The position numbers were made by a program, and so were the translations under genes. The notes under the pieces were generated by a model. That model saw only the letters and a list, made by a program, of their open reading frames with translations, was not told where the DNA came from and searched no databases. Positions 5,417 through 5,981 of a DNA stretch of 5,981 bases are shown one piece after another. Positions within the stretch are counted from its first letter, which is position 1. Each line of letters begins with the position of its first letter. The stretch comes from an uncultured Tabrizicola sp. (lineage in GTDB: Bacteria > Pseudomonadota > Alphaproteobacteria > Rhodobacterales > Rhodobacteraceae): positions 1-5,981 of the forward strand of contig CALLZQ010000546.1 of assembly GCA_937858255.1 (NCBI GenBank), in the 5' to 3' direction.

Positions 5417-5981
5417 ATGGGCGCCTATATCCTAAGGCGGTTGCTGTTGATCATCCCGACGCTGGTCGGGATCATGATCATCAACTTTGCGCTGACACAA
5501 TTTGTCCCCGGAGGCCCGATCGAGCAGGTGCTCGCCCGGGTCGAGGGCGGCGGCGATTCCATTCAGGCGATCGCAGGCGGCTCTGACGCGGGGGCCGAGC
5601 AACAGCAGGGCGCCGATGGCGGCTATGTCGGCGCGCGAGGACTGGATCCTGATTTCCTTGCGGAACTCGAGGTGCAGTTCGGCTTTGCCCGTTTTGTCTG
5701 TGAACCGGGCTTCACCGGAGAGCCGAGCGCGAAGGCCCCGGAATGCCAGAAAGAGGCAATCCCCGCCTGGGAACGATTCATGATCATGATGGGCAACTAT
5801 CTGGTCTTTGACTTTGGCGAGAGCCATTTCCGCTCGATCAGCGTGGTCGATCTGGTGCTGGAAAAGATGCCGGTCTCGATCACGCTGGGGCTGTGGTCGA
5901 CGCTGATCGCCTATCTGATCTCGATCCCCTTGGGCATTCGCAAGGCCGTGCGCGATGGCTCCAGCTTTGACACCTGGACCA
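5417..5981 (+). CDS. yejB: Oligopeptide ABC transporter permease YejB (partial, 3' end beyond window)
   Basis: This is the first inner-membrane permease subunit of the YejABEF importer, pairing with YejE and powered by the ATPase YejF. The 188 codons present start MGAYILRRLLLIIPTLVGI. The first transmembrane helix spans about 9-29 and is followed by the conserved FVPGGP (29-34). A long periplasmic loop (about 35-152) and the second helix with PVSITLGLWSTLIAYLISIP (152-171) and LGIRKAV follow. These parts match E. coli YejB nearly residue for residue. Compared with my recollection of E. coli YejB, the loop carries an extra segment around 92-117 bracketed by C95 and C110. The Shine-Dalgarno sequence is weak (GGGCAGG at 5402-5408, or AGG nearer the ATG), and the gene lies 22 bases after yejA, so coupling with yejA translation is likely. 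The frame is open to the right edge. The truncation is only the window boundary. Confidence 0.94.
   Translation, partial: MGAYILRRLLLIIPTLVGIMIINFALTQFVPGGPIEQVLARVEGGGDSIQAIAGGSDAGAEQQQGADGGYVGARGLDPDFLAELEVQFGFARFVCEPGFTGEPSAKAPECQKEAIPAWERFMIMMGNYLVFDFGESHFRSISVVDLVLEKMPVSITLGLWSTLIAYLISIPLGIRKAVRDGSSFDTWT

Noticed and set aside
3724..5418. 564-codon open frame on the minus strand opposite yejA
   Set aside because: It is the complement of a well-recognised YejA gene, has no recognisable domain, and is rich in Arg, His and Gln as expected of an antisense shadow.

Overview
The window is GC-rich chromosomal DNA that reads like an alphaproteobacterium of the Rhodobacterales (Paracoccus/Rhodobacter/Roseobacter type). 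The reasons are strong G/C preference at third codon positions, a membrane-anchored CycM-type cytochrome c next to a monofunctional prephenate dehydratase of alphaproteobacterial type, and a Yej ABC transporter with close matches to the YejA/YejB families. The genus is inference. There are no rRNA or tRNA genes, insertion sequences, CRISPR arrays or phage genes. No gene looks recently transferred.

Layout: bases 1-331 hold no gene I can support firmly. They contain a G-rich stretch (about 20-180) and an AT-rich island (about 195-280). Next come nudC (332-1282, +), an NAD(H)/NAD-capped-RNA pyrophosphatase, and a small SRPBCC-fold protein (1391-1864, +). The SRPBCC gene meets pheA (2691-1861, -) tail to tail, and their stop codons share one TTAA palindrome. 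pheA and a membrane-anchored cytochrome c552-type gene (cycM-like, 2814-3338, +) diverge from a 122-bp region. That region also holds a terminator-like hairpin and a six-codon micro-ORF in the pheA leader. A clean intrinsic terminator (3362-3386) closes the cytochrome gene. After it come yejA (3508-5394, +), a periplasmic peptide-binding protein, and yejB (5417-end, +), an inner-membrane permease cut by the window edge. yejE and yejF would be expected beyond the edge.

The genes do not form a single pathway. nudC works in NAD turnover and RNA 5'-end processing, pheA in phenylalanine synthesis, and the cytochrome in respiration between the bc1 complex and a terminal oxidase. YejAB imports oligopeptides or cell-wall peptides. 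I found no convincing previously undescribed multi-gene system. The observations most worth a second look are the pheA leader, the cysteine-bracketed periplasmic insert in YejB, the shared-stop convergent junction, and the G-rich/AT-rich segment upstream of nudC.
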